DNA of 64,000 nt, from positions 17,546,098 through 17,610,097 of the forward strand of contig OX421508.1 of NCBI GenBank assembly GCA_949126835.1, written 5' to 3'. Of the stretch, positions 15,101-23,584 are shown in pieces. How positions within the stretch are numbered: position 1 is the stretch's first letter; every line of letters begins with the position of its first letter. The translations under genes and the position numbers were made by a program. Origin of the DNA: Anisus vortex (taxonomy: Eukaryota > Mollusca > Gastropoda > Planorbidae). A model generated the notes under the pieces. That model did no database searches, was not told the DNA's origin, and saw only the letters and a program-made list of their open reading frames with translations.

Positions 15101-18100
15101 AAATAAAATAACCCTTAAAGCTAAGTGTTCAGTGTGAAAGTGCCTATTACACAGTGTATATGTGACATTGCCTATTACACAGTGTATATGTGACATTGCC
15201 TATTACACAGTGTATATGTGACATTGCCTATTGACGTTGCCCATGATATAAGTGCCTATGGGACTGTGTGCTTGTTGATATCTTCCTTTTTTCACCCTGC
15301 GAGGAGATATAACCAACATGTCTCTTATTCCATGCATTGACCTGCAAGTATGTTGCTAGTTGTGTATTATCTTGCCACAGTAGCTCATCTTTTAGGCTGA
15401 CAGAGTTGGGTAACCTACTACTTGCCTCACTCTCCCCCTCCCCCAAACTACAAAAGCCAACATTAACTGTAATGAATTAAAACTATTTATTTAGACACTG
15501 CAACAGTCTAAAAGAATTTAATAACACATTCTGTTTTAAAAATAGAAACACAAATAGTAACAAAAGTGTAGATTTGTAGTTATCGAATGAGGACAAGCTC
15601 ATGAATAAACTTTAAAAAAAAAAGAAAACAACACAGCTAGCTTAAAATTATAAATAAAGAAATACTTTCAGTTTGGCTAATGAATACCTCAAGCATATCT
15701 TTACATCTCTGTATAAATGCATCAATCTGAGCAAAAATGCTGCTTCTGTCTAGAACCCATCCCACTGCTGAAAATTTATGATGAAGTCTGGAAATCTGTG
15801 TACAAAAAAAAAATATTTTTCAATTATGTTTGTTAGTTTGTTTAAATAATACAGCATAAGTTAAAAATACTTATTTACTTTGTTTTTTTTTTCACATAAA
15901 TTTTAAGACTGTTCTATATATAAATCACCATTAGTGATTTCTATAAAAAGAAAGCTTTACTAAAGACTAAACTAAATAGATATATTTTATATAATAACTA
16001 GCTTGAAAAACAAAACGTGTAAAATAAAATAGTCTTTAGTTGATTAGGTTTTGCTAAAGTTGTGTGCTATGTTGTAGTAAAAGTATATTTCATTATAGGT
16101 GCTCATTATATACAAGTAATTGTATACTCTATATCATAGAGTTACATGTCTATTGTATGGGCAAACGTGCAGCACTTAAAAGCAATAAGCAACCCACCTT
16201 CAGTTTTTGCCATTATTATTTCAACTATCATTATCACTTAGAAGTGGCATAGAAACATGGGTTGCTTAAATGCACTTGTGTTAGTGTTCTGTAAAACCCA
16301 GGGAAAGGAGATACAGTCCAAAAAAGAAAGGGTTAGAGTAGCTGAGCTATATATATATCGTCGTTATCAGGCGCAAACTGGCCAAGTCCAAAAAAGCAAA
16401 TTTTTCAGGAGAAGCAAAAAAAGTAATAGATCGAGCAAACGAATCAACCTAGCCGCTTTAATAAGAAATAAGATTGTAGAAAATCTATTGGATAATACTA
16501 CAAGATATTTTTAGACATCATGTGAGATATTCCAAGGAACATTTTGGTAAAAAAAAAAAGTTAATTTCTGACTTAGCCGGTTTGCGCCTGACAATCAATC
16601 AACTTGTGAATGAGGCTTCACAGGCCCTATAGATCCAATGAGTTTGATGGGGATACATTACTTTTACTTTGATCTTGCAGAAATTTATACATGATATAGG
16701 TGATATTGAGACAAACCACTCATTCAATTAGCAAATTTTGGGTTATGGTCATGCTTGGAAAAGTAAAGAGGTGTCTTGGCTTTATACAGGCTACACTATC
16801 TCCTTGCATTAACAAATAAAGCCTGGATTAGAAACATCACCTAACTACAAACATATGAGGATTAAAAGATGCACTGATATTATTATGTCTTATGCATTTG
16901 TTGAAGAAAAAATATTTCTTCTAGCTTTTAAAATCATACATAAAAATAAAATAACTTTTTTAGTTTGGTCATGTCTACAAATACAATAGTACTAACCTTG
17001 TCATATATATCTCTCCATTCTTCACAGCAAGCTATGCAGTCATTCAATGACTGTTTGCCAGTCAGCACATAGCCATCAAAAATTTTATCCAAATTTATCT
17101 CAACTGAACACCGTCTGATAATCTCATTGCTCATCTTAAAAACAAAAAAATATTAAACACTTTCTATTTTAACTAAAGCCAAAATAGGTAGACCAACATT
17201 TTAAAAGGGGATATGTTTCAATATTCCAATGTAAAGTTCAATTAAAAACAAATAAAACCTTTTCAAATTAAAAAAAAATGATTACATATATAAGATAATA
17301 TTCAAACAGCTTGTTGCTAATACATTTGTGAAGTTAAATGACAGAACATGATTAATTCCAGTATAACATTTAGAATTGTATCTATTAATCAGGGAAACAA
17401 CTTGCCATAAATTATAAGTTTAATAATTGTGGTGGCTTAGAGTAAGTGTTAGATTATCATTACATTTACAAAGTTGGTCCAGGCTCATACAGGGTCTATA
17501 AATGGCACCCTAAATCATATGGTAGGTCACCCTGTCAGCCTTTTTTATTTACAAGCCACCAAGTTAGCTTTGTCTCACTAGCCTGTTACAGGCCTACATA
17601 AATCTATAGAAAGGCCAATAGAAATCTATGGAAGGATTTTTTCTTGTTTTTGTTTAATTGATGAAATGGAGTTGTGATGGTATAAACAAAATGTTTACTT
17701 TTTTCAGTATGCCCGTCAGTCTTTCTCTGGACTTGTAAAAGTCAGAATTGACCCAAATCATTCGGATGAGGCTCAAAATCTTTGGCAGAAGTTTTGGAAT
17801 GTCCTTGGGCTTTGTCTCTGATAGTTCATAGCATGGGTCTTTCAGAACACTTAAGAATTTCAAGTTACTTTCAGCTTGTCTTGATCCTTCCTGTTTCAAT
17901 ATGCCAGAGTTTTTAAGTTTGTTAGTTATAGCTTTGTGAGCCAAAAATAAATAAAATAATAATTGACAATTTAAATCTTCACATTTATCTATCTAAATAT
18001 CTGTATATTTCTTTACCATGACACTAAAAATTTAAATTGGATTTAATGAAAAAAAAGGGTTTTGAATAAATAATAAATTTATATAAGAAATTATCAATGA

Positions 18101-21100
18101 AGCTTGGTTTTGAATTAAACAAATATGAGTTTTGAAATGAATGAAAGAACATTTGTATCAAAAGCAGCAATGAAAATAGCTTTGAATTAACAAGGAAACT
18201 GGGTTTTAAACTAACAATGATCTGTCCAGAAAGCTTCAGGAATGGTGACACATATGAAGATTTGGCTAACTCCAAGATCTGGGTGATTTTTTTAACTCCA
18301 GGCTTGTCTAGTTGTGTGGTGATGCCTGACAGGTCAGCGCAGCGATTCTTCCAGAATTCTATCTCCTCTAGTGGACCAGAGTTCTCTGCCATTTCAAAAG
18401 CATCCTGTGTGCTCAGCACTTCCTTTATCTGTCTAGCCCAGTGGATCATAGAAGCTGCAATCAAACAAGGCAACACAAATTATTCATGACAAACAACATT
18501 AACAATTAAACTATATAGTAAAAAATGTAACAAGGACCAGGAAAATGACTAATTTGAAACCTTAAGATATAAACATAAATCAAGGAAATGATTTTCCATA
18601 ATTAACCATAGGTACATTAAAAAAAAAAGAGCCATATGTTAATTTTGTGATGTTTATTTTTGTATATTATTAAAACAAGTTAATATGGATAATGATAATG
18701 ATGGTGATTCATATAGCACAACTCTTCATGCAATCATATTTAGCATGCTCACTGCACTCTTTCCACAATTGTATGTTTGAGCTGAGAGTCATGGGAATTC
18801 CTGTATCATTTTCCAAAGTGTGGCTTAACTCAGCTAATATAACTCCAATAAAAGTTGAAATATGTTCAGAATGCTAAAAGGTATCTACTGTGGATTTAAA
18901 TCTAGGAATTCTTTTGGGTAGCTTCAACATGCCATGGAGGGGAAAAAGGAGGACAGTGCAATTATTCACAATGAGCAAATAATAATCTAAAAATTTAACT
19001 TAATTTAATTTTATTTGATAAAACATTTAATTGAAAACCAAAATTTATAATGGCTAATAAGGATCTAAAAATTATTTTTTTTAAATTATTTAAAGAAAAA
19101 ACATTACATAGAGAGGTTTGCAAGTAAATATATAACTTTCTCAGACATGGGCTGATTAGGTATTGTTCTTATATTGAACCATTAACTCATGGACATGTAA
19201 TTGGTGGAGGTGAACAAACTTTGGCAATTTCCTAATGCTAAAACTATAACTTTCTACTGACTGGCAGAATTAATTAATCACTATAATCAAATCAAGGTGT
19301 AAGTTTTCTACCAGTAGTCCTCCTTCTCCCTGGGTACAAACAGTCTTAGTATACATGAAATTATCCAAGTACAATTAAACAGAAAAATAATTCTTAAAAG
19401 AAGTTGCATGGATATGTATCGCTCAAAGTTGGACGTGAGTCTTAACCATATCTATGAAAGTAGGCTTGGCACTAAAGTCAGGATGAGAACTTACTTTCAA
19501 GGCGTTGGACAAGTTCCTTGTTTTTGGATGCCTCCTCTACTGAAAGTTTCATGCCCTCTGTTGGAATGTACAGCACAGTTTTGCCTTCCAGTTTCCAGCG
19601 GGTGTCTGTCAACGTGGCCAGGAACCTGTGCAGCTGAGCAGAGAAATCATTCTTGATGCCTGGGTCAGCGTTAAGAAAACTTTTTTTTTACGAAAATAAA
19701 ATGAACATGTTAAAACTGATATAGAAAAAAAAAACTTGGCTATAAATTCATTGCAAACTTTTTTTGTATTTTATCTCACTGTGTGTCTGTAATTAAATGA
19801 CACTTATAAAACTCAAGAGTGTCTGCCTATATGTATTCAGTGGGGAAGAAACTCAATGACGTTTAGAAAAAGAGTAAATTAAAAGGATACTGTCTGGCCA
19901 GGAGCGGTTCTCAAAGAATATTGGAGCATAAATCCCCATCATGGTTCTCATCAAGCTCTCTATGTGATTGCCTTTGATTGATCCGTACTGAACCAGCTTG
20001 AGAAAGTTCTGGCTAGTGATCACTGTGGCCTTGTTTGACTTTATGAAGTAGCAAAGCTGCTGCACAGGGAAAAATGGTATGTTGAAGTCCAAGGTAAAGC
20101 CTCTGTGTTTATCATTGTAAGCCACAAGGAGATGAACATTTTGGAGCTCTATGAACTTCTTGATGTTGTTGTCATCCTCTTCAGTAAATTCTAGTTCACC
20201 ACGCCCCAGTACTATGATTCGCCTTTTGATCATGTCCACCTATTGACAAAACAACAAAAGAAAAAGATTTTTATTTCCAGGATCTGGCCATTTAGATGGT
20301 CTGAATTTCATGGATTTAAACCACAGGTCATTTAGATGATCTGAATTTCATGGATTTAAACCAAGGGCCATTTAGATGGTCTGAATTTCATGGATTTAAA
20401 CCAAAGGTCATTTAGATGGTCTGAATTTCATGGATTTAAACCAAGGGTCATTTAGATGGTCTGAATTTCATGGATTTAAACCAAAGGTCATTTAGATGGT
20501 CTGAATTTCATGGATTTAAACCAAGGGTCATTTAGATGGTCTGAATTTCATGGATTTAAACCAAGGGTCATTTAGATGGTCTGAATTTCATGGATTTAAA
20601 CCAAGGGCCTTTAAATTATCAGGCCTTATATCCCAATCTGATTTAGTTCTAATGGCTGACTCTTTTGAGGAGGTTCTCATAATTAAAAAAAAATTCTTGT
20701 GCAATAAAAACATTTGGGTAGCAGTCTCATTACCCTATCAACCTTAATCTCCTTTTAGATATTTTCTTTTAAGTACTGCACCACTTAAAAAAAATTGGTA
20801 TAATAAACTTACAATATCTCTCTCTGGCTGCTCATCAGGGATGGGCTCTTCCACTTTGACAAGCTCATGATCACCCTCAGCGCCACTTTCATCACCTTCA
20901 AATAAAATTTTGCAATAAAATTAAGTCCATTTCTAGCGAGTTCTGTGCCCTTTTTATCTCGGCCTCACTTTTAGGACTTTGGTTTAATAACAAAACTGCC
21001 TAATGGTGATTATATAAACATTTTTTTTTACTTTGCTAGTTTTACTGATCTCAAGAAAAAAAAAAAAACTACAACAAGAATTGAATACCTAAAGGTAAGG

Positions 21101-23584
21101 GTTTATCTATAATGCTTAATAATTTAATTAATTTTGTTAAGCCTACCTAGATCTCTTTGTGTGTCTGGATCCTCTGTTAATACTAAAATAGAGATAAAAG
21201 GAACATCACTGTTAACATAAGGTTTTCAGTTCTTTCTTTTCATATGGGAAATTTAACATATTAATATATATATATATGACAAACGACATAGAGGAAGACC
21301 CAAGCGAACCTGGAGATGAAGCATATTGGATGAGGCTGGATGAGCAGGTAAGAATTGAGGCATGCTTTGACAGAGGGCCCTATGTTCCACAAGGAACCCA
21401 AAGGACAGATGATGATGATGATAGTCAGTTTTATTATATATATAAATATATTAAGTAGCATTCGATCCATTTCAAAGCTACACAAGTCCAAAGCCAAAAT
21501 AAAATATTTTATTAAACCAAACATGTCTGGACAATTTTTTTAAATTAATAATGTTACTCTGGTTATACAATATTTGCATGGAGAGAATTAAGGCCTTTTT
21601 TTAATCAACCAGTGTATATTATTTTAACTCTTAAAAACCTATATGATGATTCAATAGTCGATCGGATTGTGTAAAAAAAAACTAACAACAAGTGAATCTT
21701 TCCTTGTGTGTATGTATGCCTAAAGCCTCTAAACAAAAAAAATGTATATAGATTTTTTCTCATTAATTCCGGGATGATAAACCAAGCAAAGTAACTTTAA
21801 TTTTTTTCAGGTGAAGCCATTTTTTTTGCGTAAACACATTTAAAATGGATAGGCTGAGGAGAACCAACACTTCAAAGGAGAGTTGTAGACCTACAGGGCA
21901 TTTTATTTTTATTTAGACAATGAATTTGACGATATAGTAACAGCAATTTTATTTTAAGTATTGGTTTGGAAACTGAAGATGACTAGTAACAGTGAAAATG
22001 ATAAAGCTAGCCTTTTCAGTCCTAGACTCAATCATCAACATTTTGCAGATCAGCTGATCAATTTTAAAATTCTATGTATACAATTTGTCCATTTTGAAAG
22101 GAAATATTAATAATTAACAAAAAGAAACCATACATATTTAGAAACATTATAAAGGTTATTACTTTTTCTTTTAATTTAACATAATTACAAAAATGTGTCT
22201 GTTGAATTTTAGAAATAAGAATGTTTTTATTCTGTTTATTTGTATTTTTTTTCTTTAAAAAAAAAAAGGTAACATTTTTAACAAAAACTATAGAAATATA
22301 AAAATAACAAAATATTCATGTCACTAAAAGGGGATTTTAATTCCCTACGCAGTGATAATACATACGTACAGTAATTGTTTTGAAATATTATATTTTCTAA
22401 TACTACCAAGAAAAAAAAATTCAAGGGAAAATAATTCAGGCAAAATGTGAAAAAAATAAAGTTAATAAATACTTTAATTAAATGCATTTAGCCTACTAAC
22501 ATAATTTTAGATATGTAAGTAACACAAATTCAGCCTAACCTGCTCTCATGGAACTACAACAAAATAGATCTTCCTTATGTCAAAACATAATTTAATCACC
22601 ATTCATACTAAACCCCGCAGGCTTGTAAAGATTGCACATGTAGGTGAGCTAAGTTACAATAGTAATGGGGAAGTCAAGGCGTGATTTTCCGACAGTTCTC
22701 CTGTATCTGCTCCATTGGCTCCAGGGGTGAATTATAATATCTCTTACAAACCGGACAAGCCCAAAGGGCTCTTTAGTCCAGGGCGTAACGTATTAGGAAT
22801 GAGCTCTCCAGAGCCAGAATTGAATACAAAGTGGTGATGCTTTGCCATCAGTGCCTTCATAACAACGAGATGCCATCCTACCTCAAGGAACTAATCAAAC
22901 CCTAATGTTCCGCAAGGAAAACTCTACTGACTCCTCAGTTCTAGAGGTGCCCTGTTTCTCTCTGACGACCATTGGCCTGACAGCCTTAAATTCTCAATAT
23001 CTAGCCCAAAAGTATGGAATCTACTTTCCATCCAACTCAGGTGAACAAGTTATATAGTCACTTTTAAAAAGAACTTGAAAACACATTATTTTAATATTTA
23101 CTTTTGTTAAACATTTTTAGACCCCTAGTGTTTTACTTTTATATTAGGTCGGTTAATGCTACATTCAAATTTGCTTTGTCCTATGTTTGTAAAGTTATAA
23201 TAATAATTATTAGCTTGATATCCTTTAGAGTGTAGAGAATTATATCCATGTTCTTGGTTGTTTGTTGCTTACAGTCAAATGCGCTCTCAGCTTAAATAAT
23301 GTTTGTTGGCAGTGCTATACAAATAGAATTATTATTGCAGACTCTTATATAAGCCTATATCTCATCAAGTATTCGTATTCTCAAACCTTTATTAGTTATA
23401 ATAAATAATATTCAACATTGTACTTACAATCTACTCCTTCAAATAAGGAGCTTTCAGGAGTCGCTGAACTTCTCTCTTTAGAAGTTCGTCTGTCATTTTT
23501 TTTGCTTCTTGATCTTTTTTCCTTTTTAGTCGATCGACCAGATCTTCCAGATTTGGCTGATTCAGGCTTAGAAGATGCACTCAT
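4..23584 (-). CDS. DNAH2: DNAH2-like axonemal dynein heavy chain, 5' part of gene (28 coding exons, N-terminal 1,414 codons)
   Basis: This encodes the tail of an axonemal dynein heavy chain, most like DNAH2, the beta heavy chain of the two-headed I1/f inner arm, an ATP-driven microtubule motor in motile cilia. I joined 28 exons read on the minus strand. Every intron has GT at its donor and AG at its acceptor, all phases agree, and the total is 4,242 nt. Blocks typical of the DNAH2 tail are visible: SMIHWARQIKEVLS and GPLEEIEFW (exon 6), ERIRFLDKRIHPGL (exon 16), KWSLQELSKAINGDGKS (exon 19), NIQFVLLDCS (exon 23), ILEKYEV (exon 24) and NIFKIEQPPSKD (exon 26). Residues 1-92 are a charged, poorly conserved extension, then DHC_N1 from roughly 200 to 800, with DHC_N2 starting near 1,300. 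Linker end, AAA1-6 and stalk lie beyond the left edge; family proteins are about 4,400 residues. No frameshift or in-frame stop was seen. The DNAH2 assignment rests on remembered vertebrate protein, not a search. Confidence 0.93.
127..603. repeat. DNAH2 intron 27 with a dispersed repeat (about 300-505)
   Basis: The stretch from about 300 to 505 matches, in reverse orientation, about 24,036-24,285 upstream of the gene. The shared run includes GTCAGC near the end, TTGTACTCAAGCACAA and AATCTTATCTT. The two copies differ by many substitutions and small gaps, so they are old. The family is unknown to me; it may be a small non-autonomous transposon. Confidence 0.6.
604..765 (-). CDS. DNAH2: DNAH2 exon 27, residues 1320-1373
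   Basis: A 162-nt phase-0 exon with acceptor TTTTAG and donor GTGACT. It encodes IKAVWELTKEWETNWETWKN and NLFKQLAKYSRALK. The tryptophan-rich motif is typical of the start of the linker. Confidence 0.95.
925..1172 (-). mobile_element. tRNA-derived SINE copy in DNAH2 intron 26
   Basis: Read on the minus strand from 1,172, it begins with an A-box-like TGGTCTAGCAG, then a B-box-like AGTTCAAATCC. A body with CCAGATCTGAACGGGTACC follows, and a tail with TTGTGCTGGTCACA and CCATGGCCACAGAAACTA. The same body and tail occur at 41.6, 42.2, 46.2 and 46.6 kb. It is a pol III-type retrotransposon copy, not a working tRNA gene. Confidence 0.7.
1243..1491 (-). CDS. DNAH2: DNAH2 exon 26, residues 1237-1319
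   Basis: A 249-nt phase-0 exon with acceptor CTGCAG and donor GTAAGA. It encodes AEDFKKQATELLRDFETNG and GLNIFKIEQPPSKDIAALEK, close to the start of the DHC_N2 linker. Confidence 0.97.
2186..2275 (-). CDS. DNAH2: DNAH2 exon 25, residues 1207-1236
   Basis: A 90-nt phase-0 exon with acceptor TTTCAG and donor GTAATG. It encodes a coiled-coil-like stretch ending ADSEVMLKKHK, which leads into EKFKINLLQQAEDFKK. Confidence 0.94.
2992..3148 (-). CDS. DNAH2: DNAH2 exon 24, residues 1154-1206
   Basis: A 157-nt exon with acceptor CCAAAG and donor GTAAGG. It encodes AQPPQTLDELGESLSLWDKL and NEQFVILEKYEVTIPQD. A second GT donor 14 nt further on is less likely, because the chosen one gives the family-like join to exon 25. 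Confidence 0.94.
3440..3640 (-). CDS. DNAH2: DNAH2 exon 23, residues 1087-1154
   Basis: A 201-nt exon with acceptor GGCCAG and donor GTAGGT. It encodes YNEVANNVQTQETILNIQF, NIQFVLLDCSPLKFSI and EWQNKFTTLLREIA, among the most conserved stretches of the DNAH2 tail. Confidence 0.97.
4096..4185 (-). CDS. DNAH2: DNAH2 exon 22, residues 1057-1087
   Basis: A 90-nt exon with acceptor TTCTAG and donor GTAGGA. It encodes EIWEIQKDAFIRRYQKLNP and FDADIA, with split codons at both ends. Confidence 0.93.
4721..4842 (-). CDS. DNAH2: DNAH2 exon 21, residues 1017-1057
   Basis: A 122-nt exon with acceptor ATCAAG and donor GTTAGA. It encodes VAKDEEIKKIQNVINLG and LQNYLSTWDSY. The acceptor is weak and AT-rich; it was set by homology across the join. 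Confidence 0.9.
5195..5326 (-). CDS. DNAH2: DNAH2 exon 20, residues 973-1016
   Basis: A 132-nt phase-0 exon with acceptor GTTCAG and donor GTAAGT. It encodes VEFSPTLLQLATIVGDIGK and RLPDLLSKKKTSKD. VEFSPTL is a family-typical run. Confidence 0.94.
5957..6436. repeat. 46-bp minisatellite, 10 copies, DNAH2 intron 19
   Basis: The units contain CTTCATCTAAGACTACATAA and begin at about 5957, 6012, 6058 and then every 46 bp to 6380. The first and last units are both followed by a TAGTATTAGTTTTA run, so that flank was carried along in the expansion or by conversion. The rest of intron 19 (5327-5956) shows nothing clear. Confidence 0.95.
6485..6593 (-). CDS. DNAH2: DNAH2 exon 19, residues 936-972
   Basis: A 109-nt exon with acceptor TTTGTAG and donor GTAAAA. 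It encodes LNIKWSLQELSKAINGDGKS and PNPLFRVRVVL. Its first 21 nt and acceptor are tandemly copied upstream in intron 18 (to 7,147). The acceptor touching the intact exon is chosen because it alone gives an in-frame protein. Confidence 0.94.
6573..7147. repeat. 38-bp minisatellite that copies the exon 19 acceptor, 15 copies
   Basis: Each unit of about 38 bp holds the first 21 nt of DNAH2 exon 19 plus the adjoining intron with its TTTTTGTAG acceptor (minus strand). Fourteen copies lie in intron 18 upstream of the real junction at 6593/6594. Two copies have TGTAAG instead of TGTAGG at the junction and so still keep an AG. From 7148 to 7563 the intron is T-rich with no other element. Confidence 0.95.
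7564..7730 (-). CDS. DNAH2: DNAH2 exon 18, residues 881-936
   Basis: A 167-nt exon with acceptor TTTCAG and donor GTATGT. It encodes SYEVYKNDGAEVQQHWLRY and KMDKMLEEAF. It splices across the splice-site minisatellite of intron 18 into exon 19. Confidence 0.95.
7877..8005 (-). CDS. DNAH2: DNAH2 exon 17, residues 838-880
   Basis: A 129-nt phase-0 exon with acceptor TCATAG and donor GTCAGT. It encodes TVVDGYKLANQNISIMC and ends ENLQFDEDQ, which joins ARHREIVQKKL in exon 18. Confidence 0.94.
8143..8305 (-). CDS. DNAH2: DNAH2 exon 16, residues 783-837
   Basis: A 163-nt exon with acceptor TTGCAG and donor GTAAGT. It encodes LFRERIRFLDKRIHPGLTKL and WASKGTVDYFIHECR, a highly conserved signature after DHC_N1. 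Confidence 0.97.
8306..8926. other. DNAH2 intron 15: nothing recognised
   Basis: AT-rich intronic sequence with no tandem array, no SINE boxes and no conserved reading frame that I can see. Confidence 0.5.
8927..9073 (-). CDS. DNAH2: DNAH2 exon 15, residues 734-783
   Basis: A 147-nt exon with acceptor TTGCAG and donor GTGATG. It encodes YYWERLVFEVPHYIVEVY and LRENILLVVRDYN, a well-conserved axonemal dynein tail block. Confidence 0.96.
9237..9316 (-). CDS. DNAH2: DNAH2 exon 14, residues 708-734
   Basis: An 80-nt exon with acceptor TTTTAG and donor GTGAGT. It encodes LLDTPLMCRSHERPPMIDLN. Its length leaves two bases for the split lysine codon shared with exon 15. Confidence 0.92.
9317..9948. 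other. DNAH2 intron 13: nothing recognised
   Basis: AT-rich intronic sequence between exons 13 and 14 with no array or mobile element that I can identify. Confidence 0.5.
9949..10083 (-). CDS. DNAH2: DNAH2 exon 13, residues 663-707
   Basis: A 135-nt phase-0 exon with acceptor CTGTAG and donor GTGAGT. It encodes ALDRAHFLPQIGSGEE and then MRKTYYEWTQTADK. Confidence 0.95.
10231..13040. repeat. 2.8-kb minisatellite in DNAH2 intron 12
   Basis: A core of about 38-40 bp containing TGTATAATTTGACCTGAAGC is repeated roughly 65 times. It has two forms, a short core and one with an extra segment of about 20 bp (ACAAACAAAACAACAAC). The left two thirds mix both forms, while the right part is mostly the short form with alternating GAACT and CAACT variants. 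Each unit carries TGACCT, the complement of the AGGTCA nuclear-receptor half-site. The array ends 23 nt from the exon 12 donor. Confidence 0.95.
13064..13246 (-). CDS. DNAH2: DNAH2 exon 12, residues 602-662
   Basis: A 183-nt phase-0 exon with acceptor TCCCAG and donor GTGAGT. It encodes AVRRTIDKKTVEVYHLFNEE and AHWARLLKNRVQREMN. A 2.8-kb minisatellite begins only 23 nt downstream of its donor. Confidence 0.95.
13247..13657. other. DNAH2 intron 11: nothing recognised
   Basis: Very AT-rich intron without array or mobile element visible to me. Confidence 0.5.
13658..13787 (-). CDS. DNAH2: DNAH2 exon 11, residues 558-601
   Basis: A 130-nt exon with acceptor CTGCAG and donor GTAAAT. It encodes FRAGVKDLEVMMQNTISSAF, close to the DNAH2 family, and ends FMHLSSRE. 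Confidence 0.95.
14333..14827. repeat. 55-bp minisatellite that copies the exon 10 donor, 9 copies
   Basis: Units start every 55 bp, with exon-end copies at 14341, 14396 and so on to the real one at 14781. On the minus strand each unit reads TTTTATTTTAG, then the exon-derived block ACGTTAAAGC...CTACAACAA (37 nt), then GTAATAG. Copies are almost identical; one carries a G-to-A change near 14,486. The array multiplies a real 5' splice site, and each unit also offers a 3' splice site. Confidence 0.96.
14781..14986 (-). CDS. DNAH2: DNAH2 exon 10, residues 490-558
   Basis: A 206-nt exon with acceptor ATTCAG and donor GTAATA. It includes CEAQAHFARQIDG, GQKGPEIVRSLLEVES and ILDVKATSWHDSYN. The last 37 or more nt plus the donor are copied eight more times in the intron to its 3' side (14,333-14,780). 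The donor next to the intact exon body is taken as the real one. Confidence 0.94.
15139..15228. repeat. 28-bp tandem repeat, 3 copies, DNAH2 intron 9
   Basis: Three adjacent copies of a unit with TGCCTATTACACAGTG and TATATGTGACAT. The rest of intron 9 shows no clear element. Confidence 0.85.
15688..15795 (-). CDS. DNAH2: DNAH2 exon 9, residues 454-489
   Basis: A 108-nt phase-0 exon with acceptor ACACAG and donor GTATTC. It encodes WVLDRSSIFAQIDAFIQRC, a conserved tail helix, then KDMLE, which continues into VCEAQAHFAR of exon 10. Confidence 0.95.
16368..16590. mobile_element. 223-bp inverted-repeat element in DNAH2 intron 8
   Basis: The left end CAGGCGCAAACTGGCCAAG and the right end (read on the other strand) CAGGCGCAAACCGGCTAAG form imperfect terminal inverted repeats of about 20 bp. 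The interior has no convincing coding sequence. I see no clear target duplication, so it may be an old non-autonomous DNA transposon or a hairpin of other origin. Confidence 0.5.
16997..17134 (-). CDS. DNAH2: DNAH2 exon 8, residues 408-453
   Basis: A 138-nt phase-0 exon with acceptor TTTAAG and donor GTTAGT. It encodes MSNEIIRRCSVEINLDKIF and then CIACCEEWRDIYDK. The methionine at its start is internal, since KK/MSNEII matches KVSNEII of other DNAH2 proteins. Confidence 0.93.
17699..17890 (-). CDS. DNAH2: DNAH2 exon 7, residues 344-407
   Basis: A 192-nt phase-0 exon with acceptor AAACAG and donor GTAAAC. It carries GSRQAESNLKFLSVLKDP, LPKILSLIRMIWVNS and YKSRERLTGILKK, all DHC_N1 tail. Confidence 0.95.
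18216..18454 (-). CDS. DNAH2: DNAH2 exon 6, residues 264-343
   Basis: A 239-nt exon with acceptor ATTGCAG and donor GTTAGT. It encodes the strongest DHC_N1 signature here: SMIHWARQIKEVLS, GPLEEIEFWKNRCADLSGI and ELAKSSYVSPFLKLS. The donor was placed by alignment so that LSGQII joins EGSRQAESNL of exon 7. Confidence 0.96.
18455..19494. other. DNAH2 intron 5: nothing recognised
   Basis: About 1 kb of AT-rich intron. The open frames in it show no homology I know and no repeat structure. Confidence 0.5.
19495..19659 (-). CDS. DNAH2: DNAH2 exon 5, residues 209-264
   Basis: A 165-nt exon with acceptor ACCCAG and donor GTAAGT. It includes LHRFLATLTDTRWKLEG, TVLYIPTEGM and NKELVQRLE, close to the DNAH2 family. 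One base of a threonine codon carries over to exon 6. Confidence 0.95.
19891..20239 (-). CDS. DNAH2: DNAH2 exon 4, residues 93-209
   Basis: A 349-nt exon, the largest in the window, with acceptor CAATAG. It holds the first conserved block before DHC_N1, including QQLCYFIKSN, the FLKLVQYGSIKG region and ENRSWPD. The donor is GTATCC, weaker than the others; it is fixed by the split serine codon, which joins exon 5 as WPDSIKNDF, as expected for the family. A 40-bp minisatellite starts 46 nt from its acceptor. Confidence 0.92.
20286..20607. repeat. 40-bp minisatellite, 8 copies, DNAH2 intron 3
   Basis: Units contain GGTCATTTAGATGGTCTGAA and TCATGGATTTAAACCA. Copies differ at a few sites (GGTCA or GGCCA; CCAAG or CCAAA). 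The array starts 46 nt from the exon 4 acceptor. Confidence 0.95.
20813..20895 (-). CDS. DNAH2: DNAH2 exon 3, residues 65-92
   Basis: An 83-nt exon with acceptor TTTGAAG and donor GTAAGT. It encodes an acidic stretch (HELVKVEEPIPDEQPERDI) that leads into exon 4. The acidic run after a basic one resembles the low-complexity N-terminus of other DNAH2 proteins. Confidence 0.78.
21147..21182 (-). CDS. DNAH2: DNAH2 exon 2 (36-nt microexon), residues 53-65
   Basis: A 36-nt exon with a TTTTAG acceptor and GTAGGC donor. It encodes LTEDPDTQRDL plus split codons at both ends. Phases fit exon 1 (one base carried over) and exon 3 (two bases needed). The acidic content suits the disordered N-terminal extension. 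The call rests on phase and splice sites, because this stretch is not conserved. Confidence 0.7.
21183..22680. other. DNAH2 intron 1, left part: nothing recognised
   Basis: AT-rich sequence with a short (AT)n run near 21,260 and poly-A/T runs. No array, no coding similarity seen. Confidence 0.5.
22690..23335 (+). mobile_element. Decayed LINE 3' end (CR1/L2-like reverse transcriptase tail and 3' UTR)
   Basis: On the plus strand, broken frames read as a typical reverse-transcriptase C-terminus: an LHWLQ-like start, LCHQCLHN, PSYLKELIKP and a PKVWN-like motif, with stops and frameshifts between. A 3' UTR follows, ending GCTATACAAATAGAATTATT, a usual LINE tail form. About 200 bp of this 3' UTR recurs in reverse at 54.9-55.1 kb. 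It lies in DNAH2 intron 1 in the opposite orientation to the gene. It is a non-functional relic. Confidence 0.7.
23428..23584 (-). CDS. DNAH2: DNAH2 exon 1 (coding part), residues 1-53
   Basis: The ATG is at 23582-23584. An in-frame TAA lies 12 nt upstream, so this start is favoured. The encoded stretch is very rich in K, R and S (for example STKKEKRSRSKKNDRR) and probably disordered. The exon ends after one base of codon 53 at a GTAAGT donor. The 5'-UTR part may begin at 23614, just after a CTTCAG acceptor. Confidence 0.85.

Noticed and set aside
16257..16514. 85-codon basic open frame in DNAH2 intron 8
   Set aside because: Opposite strand to the gene, no homology known, and it overlaps the 223-bp inverted-repeat element.
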